64,000 nt of DNA from Streptomyces sporangiiformans (GTDB lineage Bacteria > Actinomycetota > Actinomycetes > Streptomycetales > Streptomycetaceae), in NCBI RefSeq assembly GCF_005768555.2, contig NZ_VCHX02000035.1, forward strand, positions 1 to 64,000, in the 5' to 3' direction. This document shows, one piece after another, positions 41,514-50,316 of this stretch; the first letter of the stretch is position 1; each line of letters begins with the position of its first letter. The translations under genes were made by a program, and so were the position numbers. Below the pieces are notes generated by a model. It was not told the DNA's origin. It did no database searches and saw nothing but the letters and a program-made list of their open reading frames with translations.

Positions 41514-41579
41514 GCGGAACACGCCGCGGACAACCTGCGGAAAACCGGCGGAAAGCCTGCGGAAAACCTCACGGAGAGA
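41514..41579. repeat. Five to six 11-bp direct repeats upstream of the toroid gene
   Basis: GCGGA starts recur at 41514, 41526, 41537, 41548 and 41559, with a degenerate copy near 41571. Most are spaced 11 bp, with unit GCGGAAAACCn. On the opposite strand the unit reads GGTTTTCCGCa. Eleven-base direct-repeat units are the format recognised by PhoP- and AfsR-type response regulators in Streptomyces, but the core differs from the PHO consensus GTTCACC. The block ends about 95 bases before the TTG start of the next gene. Confidence 0.55.
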
Positions 41580-41674
41580 CTGCTTCCGGTCGCCACCCCA
41601 GGCGTCCCGCTGACCACTTAGACTGGAAGCTTCGCCAACACCCACGTGTGCCGCCCTGGGGGAGGGAGCGCGCC

Positions 41675-43066
41675 TTGTCTCAACAGCAGCTGGGACGCGG
41701 TCCGTTGAGAACGGATGCGGATTCCGAGCCACCCCCGCCCAGCGGCCCTCGGCCCGCGCGGTTCGTACGGTGGCTGGGCGGCTTCGGCTGCGCGGCCGCC
41801 GGTTACGCCGTGTTCCAGTCACTGGTCGGAGTGCTGCCGGACAGCATCGAGGGTGAGTCCGCGCGGTATGCGATCGCCGCGGTGAGCGGCCTCGGCACGG
41901 CCCTCGCCGCCTGGCTGGCGGCGGCGCTGGTGCGGTCCCGGTCCGGGGAGAACACCCCGGTGGGCACGGGCCGGGTGGTCGCCGCCGCCCCGCCGCTGTC
42001 GGGGCCCGGCCCGTTCCCCGAGCTGTTCTCGGCGACGTACGCCGCCCTCGCCGAGCACGTCTCCGTGGTCGACGACCCGGACGCCGGGCGGCTCACGGGC
42101 TGGCCGCACTCCCTGGGCGAGAGCGCGCAGAGCAGGCCGACGCCGGTCGGCACGGCGTACGGGCTGCACAGCACGCTCGACCTCGGCGTCCCCGACGGCC
42201 GGCTGAGCACCGGCGACCTGGTCGAGACCCTGTGGCGGCTGCGTCTGCCGGACGGCGGCTGGTCGGCGCGCTCCCAGGGGACCGTGGCCCGCCCGGAGGT
42301 GACCGCGCTGGTCCTCGGCGCGCTGGCCCGGGCCGGGGCGGACCCGGCGCGGCTGGCCTCGGAGGTGTCGCACTGCGCGTCCGGCTTCACCCTGGAACTC
42401 GACCCTACGGGGCGGGAGCTGACGCATGTCGTGACGACCGTGCTGCGGGGGCTGCTGCGCGCCGCGCCCCATGCGGACGTGCTGCCGCTCTTGAGGGACT
42501 CACTCGTCGACGGAGCGATCACCGACCCGCGCCGTCAGCACCGGCGCTGCTGGGGCTACCGGCTGGCGCCCGTCCACGGCCAGCCGTCCCCGCTGCACAC
42601 CGCCTTGGCCGTGCTCGCCCTGGACCGGGCGGCCCGAGTCCTGGGCGAGAGCGGCAACGCGCGCGCGGCCCGTGAGGACGGCATCCGCTGGCTCCTCGCC
42701 TGCCCGGACGCCCCGCACCACTCCTGCCTCGACCTGTCCAACCTCCGCGAGGAGGTGCGCCGACCGCGCCCCGACGACCCCTCACGCCACGAGGTCCTGA
42801 ACGTACGGCACTTCACCGCCTCCTGGGTCGTCCGCGCTCTGCTCACCCCCGGCGCCCGCGACATAGCGCGCGAGGACGGCCTGGAGGAGGAGTGGCGGGA
42901 GCAGGTGAACGGCGCGGCCACCGCCGTATGGGCGGCGCAGACGGACGGCGTCTGGACCTGGGTCCGCGACGACACCGGAGAGCTGCGGCGCCCCATGTGG
43001 ATGACCTATCAAGGTCTTTCGGCGCTGCGGGCCCATGCCGTATGGATGTACCAACCGCCCGGCTGA
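41675..43066 (+). CDS. Membrane-anchored alpha/alpha-toroid (prenyltransferase/squalene-cyclase-like) protein
   Basis: A 463-residue protein starting at TTG with GGAGGGAG six bases before it. Two membrane helices occupy about 33-52 and 62-88. From about 165 it has alpha/alpha-toroid repeats as in terpenoid cyclases and prenyltransferase beta subunits (RLPDGGWSARSQGTVARPEV, later YQGLSALRAHAV). I see no DxDD acid motif of squalene cyclases or zinc site of protein prenyltransferases, so catalysis is doubtful. It is followed after 71 bases by a cupin gene with the same ribosome site GGAGGGAGCG, suggesting a functional pair. The function is unknown. Confidence 0.65.
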   Translation: MSQQQLGRGPLRTDADSEPPPPSGPRPARFVRWLGGFGCAAAGYAVFQSLVGVLPDSIEGESARYAIAAVSGLGTALAAWLAAALVRSRSGENTPVGTGRVVAAAPPLSGPGPFPELFSATYAALAEHVSVVDDPDAGRLTGWPHSLGESAQSRPTPVGTAYGLHSTLDLGVPDGRLSTGDLVETLWRLRLPDGGWSARSQGTVARPEVTALVLGALARAGADPARLASEVSHCASGFTLELDPTGRELTHVVTTVLRGLLRAAPHADVLPLLRDSLVDGAITDPRRQHRRCWGYRLAPVHGQPSPLHTALAVLALDRAARVLGESGNARAAREDGIRWLLACPDAPHHSCLDLSNLREEVRRPRPDDPSRHEVLNVRHFTASWVVRALLTPGARDIAREDGLEEEWREQVNGAATAVWAAQTDGVWTWVRDDTGELRRPMWMTYQGLSALRAHAVWMYQPPG

Positions 43067-43137
43067 GGCGGGCAGATGCGTCAGCGGCATCGCTGGGGCG
43101 GGGACACCAGCCGCAGGGCTGAGTGGAGGGAGCGTGC

Positions 43138-43860
43138 ATGGGTGGTCGGCAGGTCCAGGCGGCGCGGCGTCTGCTGGCCGGGGCACTGGACGGCGAACTG
43201 CCCGAGCACGAGCGGGTGTTGGCGGCCCGTGCGGTCGTCGCCGAACTGGGCTCCCCGGACCGGCTGTTGGAGCTGGCCGCAGAGCTCGCCTCCGGTGAGG
43301 GCGACCCGGAGGGGTGCGCCCGGCTCTCGTACCGCCATGTCCTCGGCTTCGACAAGCTGCTGCTCATCGACGGCGGACCGCACCACATGCTGCGTGCCCA
43401 CCTGTGGCACCCCGAGCGCGGCGCTGTGGGCAAGGAGGACATTCACAACCACCGGTCCCCACTTGCCTCTTATGTCGTACGCGGGCGCCTGACGATGGAG
43501 TTGTACGCGCCCCTGCGCGACGGCGGAATCGAGGCGGACCGCTACCAGGAGTCCCTGTCCCACCAGGCCGCCGACTGGCTTCTGGAGCCCGCGGGCCCGG
43601 CCCGGCTGCACCTGACGCAGGTGGCGGAGTACACGGCGGGCAGCACGTACGCCCTTCCCGCCGACACCCTGCACCGCGCGTGGAGCGACACGACGGAGCC
43701 GACGGTGACGCTCTTCCTGGAGACCGGCAGCGGACGGCGGCGGCACACCGATGTGTTCACGGCGGCAGGACCGCATCCGGGTGCGGTGTCGAAGGTGCCG
43801 CTGGAGGTGGCGGAGTATCTGGGCGAACTCGACGCGTTGGCGGAGCTGCTCCGGAGCTGA
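43138..43860 (+). CDS. Cupin-fold protein paired with the toroid gene
   Basis: A 240-residue cytoplasmic protein with a helical N-terminal 60 residues and a cupin barrel. Candidate metal ligands are the two histidines of DIHNHRSPLASYVVRG and the histidine of PADTLHRAW; the usual cupin glutamate in motif 1 is absent. This resembles thiol-dioxygenase-like cupins in layout, but I would not name an activity. The ATG at 43138 sits six bases after GGAGGGAG. It is convergent with the Nudix gene 23 bases away. Confidence 0.65.
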   Translation: MGGRQVQAARRLLAGALDGELPEHERVLAARAVVAELGSPDRLLELAAELASGEGDPEGCARLSYRHVLGFDKLLLIDGGPHHMLRAHLWHPERGAVGKEDIHNHRSPLASYVVRGRLTMELYAPLRDGGIEADRYQESLSHQAADWLLEPAGPARLHLTQVAEYTAGSTYALPADTLHRAWSDTTEPTVTLFLETGSGRRRHTDVFTAAGPHPGAVSKVPLEVAEYLGELDALAELLRS

Positions 43861-43883
43861 CGGACCGAGGCGGCCGGCCCCGC

Positions 43884-44306
43884 TCAGGAGTTCGTGAGCG
43901 CCTGCCGCACGATGTCCAGGTTGTACTCGTCGATCTCGACGCTGCTCAGCTCGGCCGGCGTCAGCCAGGCATACGCCTGGTCGGGCTCGGGCAGGGTGAT
44001 GTGCAGGGAGAGGGCCTTGACCAGGAAGTTGTCCTGCCAGTTCTTGACCTCGTGGCCCCGGTACTCGCTCACGAACGACGATTCGCCGACCTTGCGGACG
44101 ACCTCGCCGAGGAGTCCGGTCTCTTCCTTCAGCTCCCGCAGCACCCCGTCCCGGGGACTCTCCCCCGGCTCCAGCTTCCCGCAGGGCACGCCCCAGACCC
44201 GGGGCAGGAACCGCTCTGTCTCGCTGCGACGCACCAGCAGCACACGCCCTTGGTGCATCACGACGGCGGCGGCCAGTCGCTTGTCGCCGGGGATGTCCAT
44301 GTCCAT
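43884..44306 (-). CDS. Nudix hydrolase (MutT-like)
   Basis: A 140-residue enzyme with a complete Nudix box from GKLEPGE through LRELKEETGL, preceded by WGVPCGK. Relatives clean up 8-oxo-dGTP, other nucleoside triphosphates or NDP-sugars. It is convergent with the cupin gene and 165 bases downstream of the next minus-strand gene, so it probably has its own promoter. Confidence 0.85.
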   Translation of the reverse strand: MDMDIPGDKRLAAAVVMHQGRVLLVRRSETERFLPRVWGVPCGKLEPGESPRDGVLRELKEETGLLGEVVRKVGESSFVSEYRGHEVKNWQDNFLVKALSLHITLPEPDQAYAWLTPAELSSVEIDEYNLDIVRQALTNS

Positions 44307-44376
44307 GGTTCCTCGGTCCCTTGCCGGTCGGAGTCCAAAGAGTCTTATACCCGCGAAAGCTTCAACCGTACCAGGT

Positions 44377-45141
44377 TTACGTCGGCAAGCTCGGGCTCAG
44401 CGCCTGTACCTCCTCGTACGCCGGGGTGGCGCCCCTCGGCGTCCGGCCGGCCCGGATATCGGCGGCCGTCTCCAGAGCCGCGCCCAGGGCCCGCCGGTAC
44501 AGCAGCGAGCCGAGGCTGACCCTGCGCACTCCCAGGTCGCCGAGCCGGGTGACGGTGGGTCCGGCGGGTGAGTAGAGGATGTTGAGCGGGACGCCGAGGC
44601 CCTTCACGAGGGCGGCGATGCGGTTCTCGTCGGTCAGTCCCGGAACGAACACCCCGTCGGCACCCGCCTGTTGGTACGCGTCGAGGCGACGGGACGTCTC
44701 CCGCTCGTCACCGTCGCCCAGCCAGTACGTGTCGGTGCGGGCGTTCACGAAGAGGCCCGGCACGGCGGCCTTCACGGCGACGATCTTCGCGGCGTGCCGT
44801 GACGCGGAGCCCAGACCGTCCTCCAGGTTGATGCCGACTGCTCCGACGGCGGCGAGTTCGCGGGCCACCTCGGCGACCTCGTCCGGGTCGTCGCTGAAAC
44901 CGCCCTCGACGTCGACCGACAGGAGGAACGAACCGTTGCCCAGCGTCAGAGCGAGCGCCAGGGTCGCGTCCCGCGTCGCCGCCGCGCCATCGGGCAGTCC
45001 GGCGGCCGCGGCGACTCCCAGACTGGTCGTGCCGATCGCCTCGAAGCCCCGGGCGGCGAGCGCCGCCGCCGAGGCGTGGTCCCAGGCGGTGGGCAGGACC
45101 AGGGGCACGTCCCGGTGGTGGAGGTCGGCGAAGGCGGTCAT
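44377..45141 (-). CDS. Isocitrate lyase/PEP mutase-family protein
   Basis: A 254-residue TIM-barrel protein. The metal- and substrate-binding stretch VDVEGGFSDDPDEV, INLEDGLG and VNARTDTYWLG correspond to the family's D-x-D, E-D and R residues. Relatives act as PEP phosphonomutase, methylisocitrate lyase or oxaloacetate decarboxylase. Without the flexible-loop KKCGH motif of true lyases, I leave the reaction open. Its ATG overlaps the DinB-like stop (ATGA), so the two are cotranscribed. Confidence 0.8.
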   Translation of the reverse strand: MTAFADLHHRDVPLVLPTAWDHASAAALAARGFEAIGTTSLGVAAAAGLPDGAAATRDATLALALTLGNGSFLLSVDVEGGFSDDPDEVAEVARELAAVGAVGINLEDGLGSASRHAAKIVAVKAAVPGLFVNARTDTYWLGDGDERETSRRLDAYQQAGADGVFVPGLTDENRIAALVKGLGVPLNILYSPAGPTVTRLGDLGVRRVSLGSLLYRRALGAALETAADIRAGRTPRGATPAYEEVQALSPSLPT

Positions 45142-45674
45142 GAGAGGTCGCCCACCGCATCGGCGTAGTACGTGGATTCCGTGAGATGGCAGGCCAGTTG
45201 GCGGAAGGACCAGCCGTCGCCGGGAGAGCGGTCGAGCTGTGCCTCGGTCAGCTGACCGAGGCGGTTCGCCCAGATCCGGGCGAGCCGGGTCAGACGGCTG
45301 CGGGCCTCGTCGAGGTCTTCCTGTGTGAACGGCGCGCAGTCCGCCTCCGTGGTGCTCGCCGAGGCATGCCAGTGGTCCGGTTGCGGCTCCTCCCCCACGA
45401 GCCTCGCCTCCAGTTCGGCCAGGTGGTCGACCAGGTGATCGGCGACCCGGCGGATCGCCTTGTGCGGGGTGTACATCCGGTCGTCGACGTGGGCGGGCTT
45501 CCCGTCCCAGGCGGTCCAGGTCGCCGCCACGGCGAGGACGTGGTCGACCATGGCGACGACGGCCTCGGCGGGGTCGCGGTCGTCGGTGGCCGGGCTGTCG
45601 TCGACGGCCGGGCTGTCGTCAGCGGCTGGACTGTCCTCGGTGGCCTGCGCCGGTTCCTGCGGGGATTCGCTCAT
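45138..45674 (-). CDS. DinB-like four-helix protein
   Basis: A 178-residue protein of the DinB/maleylpyruvate-isomerase-like four-helix bundle. Candidate metal histidines are in VADHLVDHLAE, PDHWHAS and LACHLTES, so it may be a mycothiol-dependent enzyme. Residues about 14-32 repeat DSPA (SPAADDSPAVDDSPATDD), encoded by an 18-bp tandem repeat at roughly 45588-45640, giving an acidic disordered lead. It is the first gene of a two-gene unit with the PEP-mutase-like protein. Confidence 0.72.
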   Translation of the reverse strand: MSESPQEPAQATEDSPAADDSPAVDDSPATDDRDPAEAVVAMVDHVLAVAATWTAWDGKPAHVDDRMYTPHKAIRRVADHLVDHLAELEARLVGEEPQPDHWHASASTTEADCAPFTQEDLDEARSRLTRLARIWANRLGQLTEAQLDRSPGDGWSFRQLACHLTESTYYADAVGDLS

Positions 45675-45780
45675 GCCGCAACGCTAGAAGCGCAACGCTT
45701 CGGTACCGGCCGAAGCGTCCTGCGGGGCGGGCTCTTGATCGCGCGGCAACCTCCAGCCCGCTCGGCGGCGACTCGGGGGC

Positions 45781-47178
45781 ATGACTTCCGCAACACCCAT
45801 GACAACGCACCGTCGCCGCAGAGTCGCCCGCAAGCCCGTCGTGGGCTCGCTCGCCGCGGCAGTCGTGCTGGCCGGGGCGTGGTACGCGACCGCCACGGCC
45901 ACACCCGCCCCGAAGGCAGCAACCACCGGGCTCACCGTCACGAACACCACGGTGAACCTCGGCGCCAAGTTCCCCTACCTGTCGGCCGGCTACGACAACA
46001 CCCGCGAGTGGACGCGTACGGCGACGGCAGCGGCGCCCGACGGGACCCTCCGAGTGGCCTGGCCCGCGTCCGACGGCATCCACGTCACGCCGCTGACGAA
46101 GGCCGGGAAGCGCTCCGGCGCCGACACGGTGGTCAAGGGCGCCAAGGAGGTCGGCGGTCTGGTCGCGCACAACGACGGGTTCGCGCTGCTGACCCGCGTC
46201 TCCGACAGCAACAAGTGGAAGGAGACGGCCGCCGCGCTCGTCCGCTACAAGAACGGCAAGCAGGCGTTCCGTACGAAGCTCACGGGCACCTCCTCGCACA
46301 ACACGGCGCCGCTGCTGGACGGGCAGCTCGGCTGGAACGGCAAGAAGTACGGCGCGTACTTCGTCGTCCACGGCGCGGGCGGCTTCGCCGACGGCCACTT
46401 CGGCGACAAGATGGCGTACGTCAGCTCCAAGGGCGCGAAGCAGAGCGGCGGTTGGGGCTGGGGCTGCAGCCACAACGAGGGCATCGCGCTGCGTGCCGAG
46501 TCCACCGGGGCGTTCACCTCCCTCTGCTTCGACGACTGGCGTTCGGGCCTGTTCGTGTCGACCGGTATCGGCGCGCCCGACAACGCGCCGGTCGTGCAGC
46601 GCGAGCAGTGCTGGGCGGGTTACTGCGGCGGCACGTTCGCGGGCCGCACCGGCGAGCTCGTGAAGTCCTCCAGCGGCCGCTACGCCACCGCCTTCGCCTC
46701 CCGTGGCGCCGCCTCCGCCGCGAAGAACCCGGACGACGCCAGCGGGCGCGGCTGGACGGTGAAGCCGAAGACGAAGACCCACCAGGTCGCCGTCGCCTTC
46801 CTGAAGAACCGCAACACGCCTGCGGGCAAGCCGGTTTACCTCACGAGCGCCGCCGGCACCGAGCATGTGAACGTCCATGTCGCCCCGTACGGCAAGGACC
46901 GGCTCCTCGTCTCGTGGGAGTCGCTGAAGAACGCGAAGTGCGCGAACGGCACATGCACGGGCACCTTCACCGGCACGCATCTGCGCCTGATCGACTGGAA
47001 CGGCAAGTTCAAGACGCCGGACAAGGTCGTCAAGGCGCGTATCGCGGGTGACATCGCGGTCCTCGCGGACGGCTCCCTCACCTGGGCGTACGCCCCCGTC
47101 ACGCCGTCCTACACGACGGCGCTCACCGGGGCTTCACCGACCACCAAGACGCTGCGGATCGCCCGTCTGGAGCGCTGA
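45781..47178 (+). CDS. Secreted beta-rich protein of unknown function
   Basis: A 465-residue exported protein with a basic N-terminus and hydrophobic helix (RRRRVARKPVVGSLAAAVVLAGAW), then repeated short beta segments that look like a beta-propeller. Four to six cysteines (GCSHNEG, SLCFDDW, QCWAGYCGG, KCANGTCTG) should form disulphides outside the cell. I do not recognise a family. An in-frame ATG at codon 7 is an alternative start. The last 56 bases overlap the convergent DUF2264 gene. Confidence 0.65.
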   Translation: MTSATPMTTHRRRRVARKPVVGSLAAAVVLAGAWYATATATPAPKAATTGLTVTNTTVNLGAKFPYLSAGYDNTREWTRTATAAAPDGTLRVAWPASDGIHVTPLTKAGKRSGADTVVKGAKEVGGLVAHNDGFALLTRVSDSNKWKETAAALVRYKNGKQAFRTKLTGTSSHNTAPLLDGQLGWNGKKYGAYFVVHGAGGFADGHFGDKMAYVSSKGAKQSGGWGWGCSHNEGIALRAESTGAFTSLCFDDWRSGLFVSTGIGAPDNAPVVQREQCWAGYCGGTFAGRTGELVKSSSGRYATAFASRGAASAAKNPDDASGRGWTVKPKTKTHQVAVAFLKNRNTPAGKPVYLTSAAGTEHVNVHVAPYGKDRLLVSWESLKNAKCANGTCTGTFTGTHLRLIDWNGKFKTPDKVVKARIAGDIAVLADGSLTWAYAPVTPSYTTALTGASPTTKTLRIARLER

Positions 47179-48877
47179 ACCGGAAACGCGCCTCGGGGCC
47201 GTCGGCCCAGCGCACGCACACGTCGTACGCGCCCTCCACGTCCACGGACACCAGCTCCTGGAGGGGGAGGGCGTCCCGTTCACCGGTGAGACGGGCGAGG
47301 GCGACGAAGAGGGTGCCCTCGCCCGCCGCGCCCATGACGCCCGCCGCGCCCACCGGGTCAGATGTGTCCGACAGGCCGAAGACGGGGAGGAGTTCGGCCC
47401 GTACTCGCCCCTCCCCCGCCGCCCATCCGGTGACCCGCACCGGTGTCCCGGGGGCCGCGTCCGCCACCAGGTGGGCACGCACCTCCACCGCGCCACGGGC
47501 CACCACCAGGCTGGTGACCCGGGCGCCGTCGCCCGCCTCGTGCCGGGAGGCCACCCAGCCGTCACCGGTTCCCAGCGGTTCGATGGCCGTGCGGCTCGGA
47601 TTCCCGTCCACGATCACGCTGTTGTCGTACGCCCCCGAGTTGTCGTATTCCTCCGAGGGCGCCGTCACCGTCGAGTACGCCAGCCGCGTGTAGTACGGGT
47701 CGTAGCGGACGTCTTCGCTGCCGTGGTTGTGGAGGCGGACCAGGCCGTCGGACGACGTGGACTGCAGCAGCCAGTTGGGCGCGGGGACGGAGGTGACCGC
47801 GTCCGACCGCTCCGCCGGGCCCGGTTCCTCGGCCGCCGTCCACACCTCGTGGCCGGCGGGCAGGAGCAGGCCCAGGAAGCCCTTGCTCGCCCAGTACGGG
47901 GAGGCCGGGCCCGAATAGCCCTGCAGGACGGACGCGTCGGGGCCGTGCCAGCCGAGAGTGAGGAGCCCCTGGTCGTTCACGGCGCCCCGGTCGAGGAAGT
48001 AGCGCAGCGCTCCGGAGGCCAGGCGGCGCGTCTCACCCGGCGGCAGCGGCGTACGGCCCGTCAGGGCGCCCAGCCACAGCGGCACGGTCGTCGCGAAACG
48101 GTAGGTGAGCGAGCGGCCCTGGTGCATCGGCGCGCCGTCGGCGCCGAACAGGCGGGCGTAGTCGGCGAGATGCGTCTCCAGGCGGCCGCCGTACAGGTCG
48201 AGCAGTCGCGGGTCGTCCGCGAGCCAGGCGTACAGCACCGGGTACAGGTGCATCGCCCAGCCGTTGTAGTAGTCGAACTTGCGGCCGTCGCCGTCGGTGT
48301 ACCAGCCGTCGCCGACGTACCACTGCTCGATACGGTCCAGCCCCCGCTCGACCGCCGCCCGCGACGCCTCGGCCTCGTGCCCGATCTCCTCCAGGAAGCC
48401 CCCGACCGTGACCGGGAACAGCTCCCAGTTGCAGGGCCAGGCTTCGGCGGTGAGGGCGTCGCCGAGCCAGGCCGCGGCCCGTTGCCGTACGGCGTCGTCG
48501 AGGCGGTCCCACAGCAGGGGGCGGGTCAGGCGCAGGGCGAGCGCGATCGAGGCGGCCTCGACGAGGGGCTGGCTGCGGTCCTCGATGCGCGGCCAGACGC
48601 CCGCGGTGCCGGCCGCGAGCCCGTCGGCGTACCGCTCCAGGGCCTTCTCGTCGCGGCGGAAGGCCGCCAGCATGAGCGTACGGGCGTATCCCTCCAGGCC
48701 GTCGGAGAGCCGGCCCGACCAGCTCTCCCGGTCGCCGGGCAGGTGGTAGAGGGCGCGGTCCTCGGTCGCGAAGGGCTCCACGGCCGCGAGCAGGGAGTCG
48801 GCCGCCGCCTCCCAGTGTGCTCGGGTGTAGCCGGTGAACGGACTGAGGGTGCGGTCCTCGGGAACGCCAGCGGGCAT
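47123..48877 (-). CDS. DUF2264-domain protein
   Basis: A 584-residue cytoplasmic protein. The N-terminal 380 residues form an alpha/alpha barrel with DUF2264 wording (FDYYNGWAMHLYPVLYAWLA, PSPYWASKGFLGLLLP-like segment); the rest is beta-rich. DUF2264 genes are often found beside pectin and rhamnogalacturonan enzymes, which agrees with the acetylesterase gene upstream, so a role in processing pectin-derived oligosaccharides is inferred. Its end overlaps the opposite-strand gene by 56 bases. Confidence 0.78.
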   Translation of the reverse strand: MPAGVPEDRTLSPFTGYTRAHWEAAADSLLAAVEPFATEDRALYHLPGDRESWSGRLSDGLEGYARTLMLAAFRRDEKALERYADGLAAGTAGVWPRIEDRSQPLVEAASIALALRLTRPLLWDRLDDAVRQRAAAWLGDALTAEAWPCNWELFPVTVGGFLEEIGHEAEASRAAVERGLDRIEQWYVGDGWYTDGDGRKFDYYNGWAMHLYPVLYAWLADDPRLLDLYGGRLETHLADYARLFGADGAPMHQGRSLTYRFATTVPLWLGALTGRTPLPPGETRRLASGALRYFLDRGAVNDQGLLTLGWHGPDASVLQGYSGPASPYWASKGFLGLLLPAGHEVWTAAEEPGPAERSDAVTSVPAPNWLLQSTSSDGLVRLHNHGSEDVRYDPYYTRLAYSTVTAPSEEYDNSGAYDNSVIVDGNPSRTAIEPLGTGDGWVASRHEAGDGARVTSLVVARGAVEVRAHLVADAAPGTPVRVTGWAAGEGRVRAELLPVFGLSDTSDPVGAAGVMGAAGEGTLFVALARLTGERDALPLQELVSVDVEGAYDVCVRWADGPEARFRFSAPDGRSAASWWSVKPR

Positions 48878-49021
48878 GGGTCGGGCTTCCTGTCTCGCTC
48901 GGGTCGTGCGGTTCTTCTCGTTCGGTTCCGACGCTGTGTCTTGCTCGGGTCGTTCGGGTGGGTACCTGGGGCGCCCCGGTTCCGGTCGGGACGCCCCAGG
49001 AGCTCTGGCTACCTCTTCGGG

Positions 49022-50116
49022 TTACCTCATCAGGCCCTTCGGGACCAGGCGCTGGGCGATGAGCTCGTCGCGGACGAGGTCCGCGTAGGCGGTCGCGCCC
49101 CGCACGGAGGTGTGGGTGTTGTCCCGCTTCTCGTTGTAGAGATAGAGCGCCTTGGAGCCCTCCACGCCGAGTGACTCCACCAGGGCCTTGGTCTGGGCGG
49201 TCAGGTCGATGAGCGGTACGTCGTGCGTCTCGGCCACCGAGCGGGTGACCGCGGGGTGGTCGACACCGAGGCCGTTCACCAGCAGGGCCGTGCCGTTGTT
49301 GAGGGTGCCGTCGGCGTTGAACCAGCGGCGGACGATGGGCGTGACCAGCACGGGCCGACCGCCCTTGTCGCGTACGCCGGCGACGAGCGTTTCGAGGTTC
49401 GCGCGGTACGTCGGCTCGTCGGTCTGCTTGTCGTTGTGCGCGAGCTGGATGAGGACCAGGTCGCCCTGGCGGATCAACGGCTGGACGGTCGCGAAGAGCG
49501 CCGGGTTGGCGAGGTAACTGACCGTACTCTCACCGGAATCCGCGTAGTTGGCGACCGACAGGCCCTTGCGGAGGTACTGGGGCAGCTGCTGGCCCCAGCC
49601 GGAGTACGGGTCGCCGGGCTGGTCGCACACGGTGGAGTCGCCTACGAGGAAGATCTGGCGGGCGTGGCGGGCGGGGGTGACGCGTATGTCCGCGAGGGCG
49701 GGGGCCGTGCCGCCGAGGACGAGGTCGAGGCCGGCCGTACCGGCGGGGCCGGTGGGCTCGCCCTCCGGCGTGCGGACGTTCACGGTGAAGCTGCGAGCCA
49801 CGCGTTCCCCCGCCGCCGTGGCCGTCTCGGGCAGCAGCGTGCGGCGGGTCTCTGCGGCGATGCCGGTGCTCGCGGCGGTGTCGCCGCCGAGCAGGACGCG
49901 TACGTCGTATGTGCCGGGCGCGACGTCGAAGTGACAGGCCGTCTGTGTGCAGTTCTTAAGGCCCGGCCCACGGCCGCGCCCCTCCGCCTGCGTCTCCGCC
50001 TGCGCCGGGGCGGCCGCCAGGGCGGGGGTCGCGGACAGGACCGAGGCAACGGTGACAGCGGCTGACACGGCGATGCGGATACGTCTGGTGCGGCTCATAC
50101 GTCTCGCACGCCTCAT
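49022..50116 (-). CDS. Secreted SGNH esterase, rhamnogalacturonan acetylesterase-like (CE12)
   Basis: A 364-residue secreted enzyme. The signal runs to about residue 35 (ATPALAAA). Residues about 50-150 form a beta-sandwich, followed by an SGNH hydrolase with catalytic serine in FLVGDST, asparagine in LAHNDK and the Asp/His pair in RDNTHTS near the end. This is the CE12 pattern of rhamnogalacturonan acetylesterases, which remove acetyl groups from pectin. A LacI-type palindrome lies 57-68 bases upstream of its start. Confidence 0.82.
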   Translation of the reverse strand: MRRARRMSRTRRIRIAVSAAVTVASVLSATPALAAAPAQAETQAEGRGRGPGLKNCTQTACHFDVAPGTYDVRVLLGGDTAASTGIAAETRRTLLPETATAAGERVARSFTVNVRTPEGEPTGPAGTAGLDLVLGGTAPALADIRVTPARHARQIFLVGDSTVCDQPGDPYSGWGQQLPQYLRKGLSVANYADSGESTVSYLANPALFATVQPLIRQGDLVLIQLAHNDKQTDEPTYRANLETLVAGVRDKGGRPVLVTPIVRRWFNADGTLNNGTALLVNGLGVDHPAVTRSVAETHDVPLIDLTAQTKALVESLGVEGSKALYLYNEKRDNTHTSVRGATAYADLVRDELIAQRLVPKGLMR

Positions 50117-50172
50117 GGGCGGCTCCTCCTCAAGACGTCAGGACCTGGTGGCTTGGACCGTACCCCGCGATG

Positions 50173-50184
50173 GCAAGCGCTTTC
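50173..50184. promoter_or_regulatory. LacI-type palindrome upstream of the acetylesterase gene
   Basis: GCAAGCGCTTTC is a 12-bp CG-centred palindrome with one mismatched pair, the classic form of LacI-family sites (compare GAAAGCGCTTTC). It differs in half-site from the operators near 29726, so another repressor is expected. Confidence 0.5.
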
Positions 50185-50228
50185 TAGAGCTCAGGACGGA
50201 ATCTTGACCCGCACACCGCACGAGAAAA

Positions 50229-50273
50229 CCGGCCATGGCCGGAAATCGCTCTGGATACTCCGCAATTCGGAGT
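50229..50273. promoter_or_regulatory. Two palindromes before the isoprenyl-synthase-like gene
   Basis: CCGGCCATGGCCGG (50229-50242) is a perfect 14-bp palindrome. ACTCCG (50257-50262) and CGGAGT (50268-50273) form a perfect inverted repeat with the 5-nt spacer CAATT. They lie 75 and 44 bases before the GTG. I take the second as a regulator site; the first could be a hairpin. Confidence 0.5.
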
Positions 50274-50316
50274 GATCAAATCGTTACACGCACATCCCGG
50301 CACAAAGGAGACAAGG

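Noticed and set aside
41514-41579. A PHO box before the toroid gene
   Set aside because: The 11-bp pitch fits, but the core GGTTTTCCGC differs from GTTCACC at key bases. It is kept as an unassigned repeat.
50272-50316. A longer N-terminus for the isoprenyl-synthase-like protein
   Set aside because: It would begin inside the inverted repeat and has no ribosome site, whereas the GTG at 50317 follows AAAGGAG.
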